NCBI GenBank assembly: GCA_016721005.1
Contig: JADKJM010000019.1
Span: 62,001-126,000 of the forward strand
DNA from: Flavobacteriales bacterium
Lineage (GTDB): Bacteria; Bacteroidota; Bacteroidia; Flavobacteriales_F; PHOS-HE28
DNA: 64,000 bases
Direction: 5' to 3'
The notes under the pieces are model-generated. The model made no database searches. It saw only the letters and a list, made by a program, of their open reading frames with translations, and was not told the origin of the DNA. Positions 62,910-64,000 of this stretch are shown one piece after another (positions within the stretch are counted from its first letter, which is position 1; each line of letters starts with the position of its first letter). The translations under genes were made by a program, and so were the position numbers.

Positions 62910-64000
62910 ATGAATTACAAGAAGCTGAACATCATTACCGGTTGGCTGGTGTTCCTGGTGGCCGCCTGGACCTATATCTCCACCATCGAACCCACCGCAA
63001 GCTTCTGGGACTGCGGGGAATTCATCGCCACAGCCTACAAGTTGGAAGTGGGTCATCCGCCCGGCGCACCCCTGTTCATGATCATGGGTCGCGTGGCCAG
63101 CGCATTCGTGAGTCCGGAGAATGTGCCGGTGGCCATGAACGTGCTCAGCGCGTTAGCGGCCGCCTTCACCATCCTGTTCCTGTTCTGGAGCATCACCCAC
63201 ATGGCGAAGAAACTGGCGGAGCGCGATGGTCGCGAACTCACCACGGGGGCCATGATCGCGGTGTTGGGAAGCGGGGTCGTGGGCGCTTTGGCCTACACCT
63301 GGAGCGACAGCTTCTGGTTCAGCGCGGTGGAAGGCGAGGTGTACGCATTGTCCAGCTTCTTCACGGCGATCGTGTTCTGGGCCATCCTCAAGTGGGAAAG
63401 CGTGGCCGACGAACCGCACAACATCCGGTGGCTCATCCTGATCGCCTACCTCATGGGCCTGAGCATCGGTGTTCACTTGCTCAACCTGCTTTGCATCCCC
63501 GCGATCGCCTTCGTGTACTACTTCAAGCGACATGAGGTCACGTTGAAGGGCGTGGCGATCACGTTCGTGGTCTCCGCCGTGATCCTCGGCACGATCCAAG
63601 CGATCATCATCCCCGGCCTGGTGAAAATGGGCGGCTGGTTCGAATTGCTGTTCGTGAATGACATGGGCATGCCGTTCAACACGGGTGTGGTGGTGTATGC
63701 ACTTCTGGTTATCGGCCTGGTGGTTTGGGGTGTGCGTTGGACCCAGCGTACCGGAAGGGTCCTGTGGAATACGGTGATCTTGGGCGTGAGCGTGATCCTG
63801 GTCGGCTACAGCACGTACGCGATGATCGTGATCCGGAGCACGGCCAATCCGCCGATCGATGAGAACAACCCGGAGAACGTGTTCAACCTGTTGAGCTATT
63901 TGAACCGCGAGCAGTATGGTGATCGTCCGTTGTTGATCGGCCAATTCTGGGACAGCCCGTACTCCAACGAACGCGGCGACGGCAACCCCGTGTACACCGC
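62910..64000 (+). CDS. DUF2723 multi-pass membrane protein (GT-C-like glycosyltransferase), 3' end outside the window
   Basis: Open from ATG at 62910 to the right edge, 363 codons visible. The start MNYKKLNIITGWLVFLVAAWTY is a first membrane helix, followed by the family signature SFWDCGEFIATAYKLEVGHPPGAPLF. About eight further hydrophobic segments follow, among them LIAYLMGLSIGVHLLNLLCIP. DUF2723 proteins are predicted GT-C-type enzymes related to protein O-mannosyltransferases and are usually more than 900 residues in Bacteroidota. A role in surface protein glycosylation is an inference from the family. Confidence 0.88.
   Translation, partial: MNYKKLNIITGWLVFLVAAWTYISTIEPTASFWDCGEFIATAYKLEVGHPPGAPLFMIMGRVASAFVSPENVPVAMNVLSALAAAFTILFLFWSITHMAKKLAERDGRELTTGAMIAVLGSGVVGALAYTWSDSFWFSAVEGEVYALSSFFTAIVFWAILKWESVADEPHNIRWLILIAYLMGLSIGVHLLNLLCIPAIAFVYYFKRHEVTLKGVAITFVVSAVILGTIQAIIIPGLVKMGGWFELLFVNDMGMPFNTGVVVYALLVIGLVVWGVRWTQRTGRVLWNTVILGVSVILVGYSTYAMIVIRSTANPPIDENNPENVFNLLSYLNREQYGDRPLLIGQFWDSPYSNERGDGNPVYT

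Overview
This 64 kb window looks like chromosome from a GC-rich, Flavobacteriales-like member of the Bacteroidota. The evidence is internal. Many secreted proteins end in the type IX secretion (T9SS) sorting domain, and there are PKD, CARDB and MAM-like (choice-of-anchor J) modules. A TAnnTTTG-type promoter motif, the Bacteroidota -7 element (often as TAnnTTCG here), recurs just upstream of start codons, and Shine-Dalgarno sequences are weak or absent.

Layout. 1-2560: a huge secreted adhesin-like gene (minus strand) running off the left edge. 2.8-6.1 kb: lepA and gdhA. 6.3-17.7 kb: three very large secreted proteins, a BNR/VPS10-propeller protein and two M36 fungalysin metalloproteases, with a bacilliredoxin between them. 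17.8-25.7 kb: housekeeping genes tadA, recJ, two tiny genes, udk, a coupled yicC-gmk-nadD operon, a DMT exporter and a PLP cystathionine gamma-synthase/lyase. 25.8-32.3 kb: a tandem triplet of M43 metalloproteases. 32.3-33.4 kb: non-coding DNA dominated by a 21-bp minisatellite of about 29 units and four copies of a 17-nt dispersed element. 33.4-45.0 kb: small hypothetical, secreted and lipoproteins, polA, a dihaem cytochrome, two envelope or secreted proteins, an M28 peptidase and cysS. 45.0-46.3 kb: an IS110-family element with a double-frameshifted transposase and, on its upstream side, a strongly folded RNA region that is a candidate bridge RNA. 46.3-52.2 kb: a MORN-like protein, an SDR threonine dehydrogenase, a frameshifted delta-60 repeat protein and trhO. 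52.3-55.8 kb: tyrosine catabolism genes hmgA and hppD, separated by a four-helix-bundle gene inside an inverted-repeat-bounded cassette, then a pRiA4b-like gene. 56.0-60.0 kb: two nearly identical defective IS630-family copies flanking ppk2; one splits a secreted-protein gene exactly at a TA. 60.1-64 kb: aspS, an eight-fold tandem array made of tRNA-Gln 3' ends plus terminators, the intact tRNA-Gln, and a DUF2723 membrane protein running off the right edge.

Together the window mixes an intact core (translation, DNA repair and replication, nucleotide and amino-acid metabolism) with a T9SS exoprotease and adhesin repertoire and with mobile or repetitive DNA. All visible gene damage (1-nt indels, one nonsense codon, one insertion) lies in mobile elements and large secreted proteins; the core genes are open. 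The least explained features are the inverted-repeat cassette around the four-helix-bundle gene, the tRNA-tail/terminator array, the IS110-linked folded RNA, and a dockerin-like duplicated C-terminal module that replaces the T9SS domain in two exoproteins.
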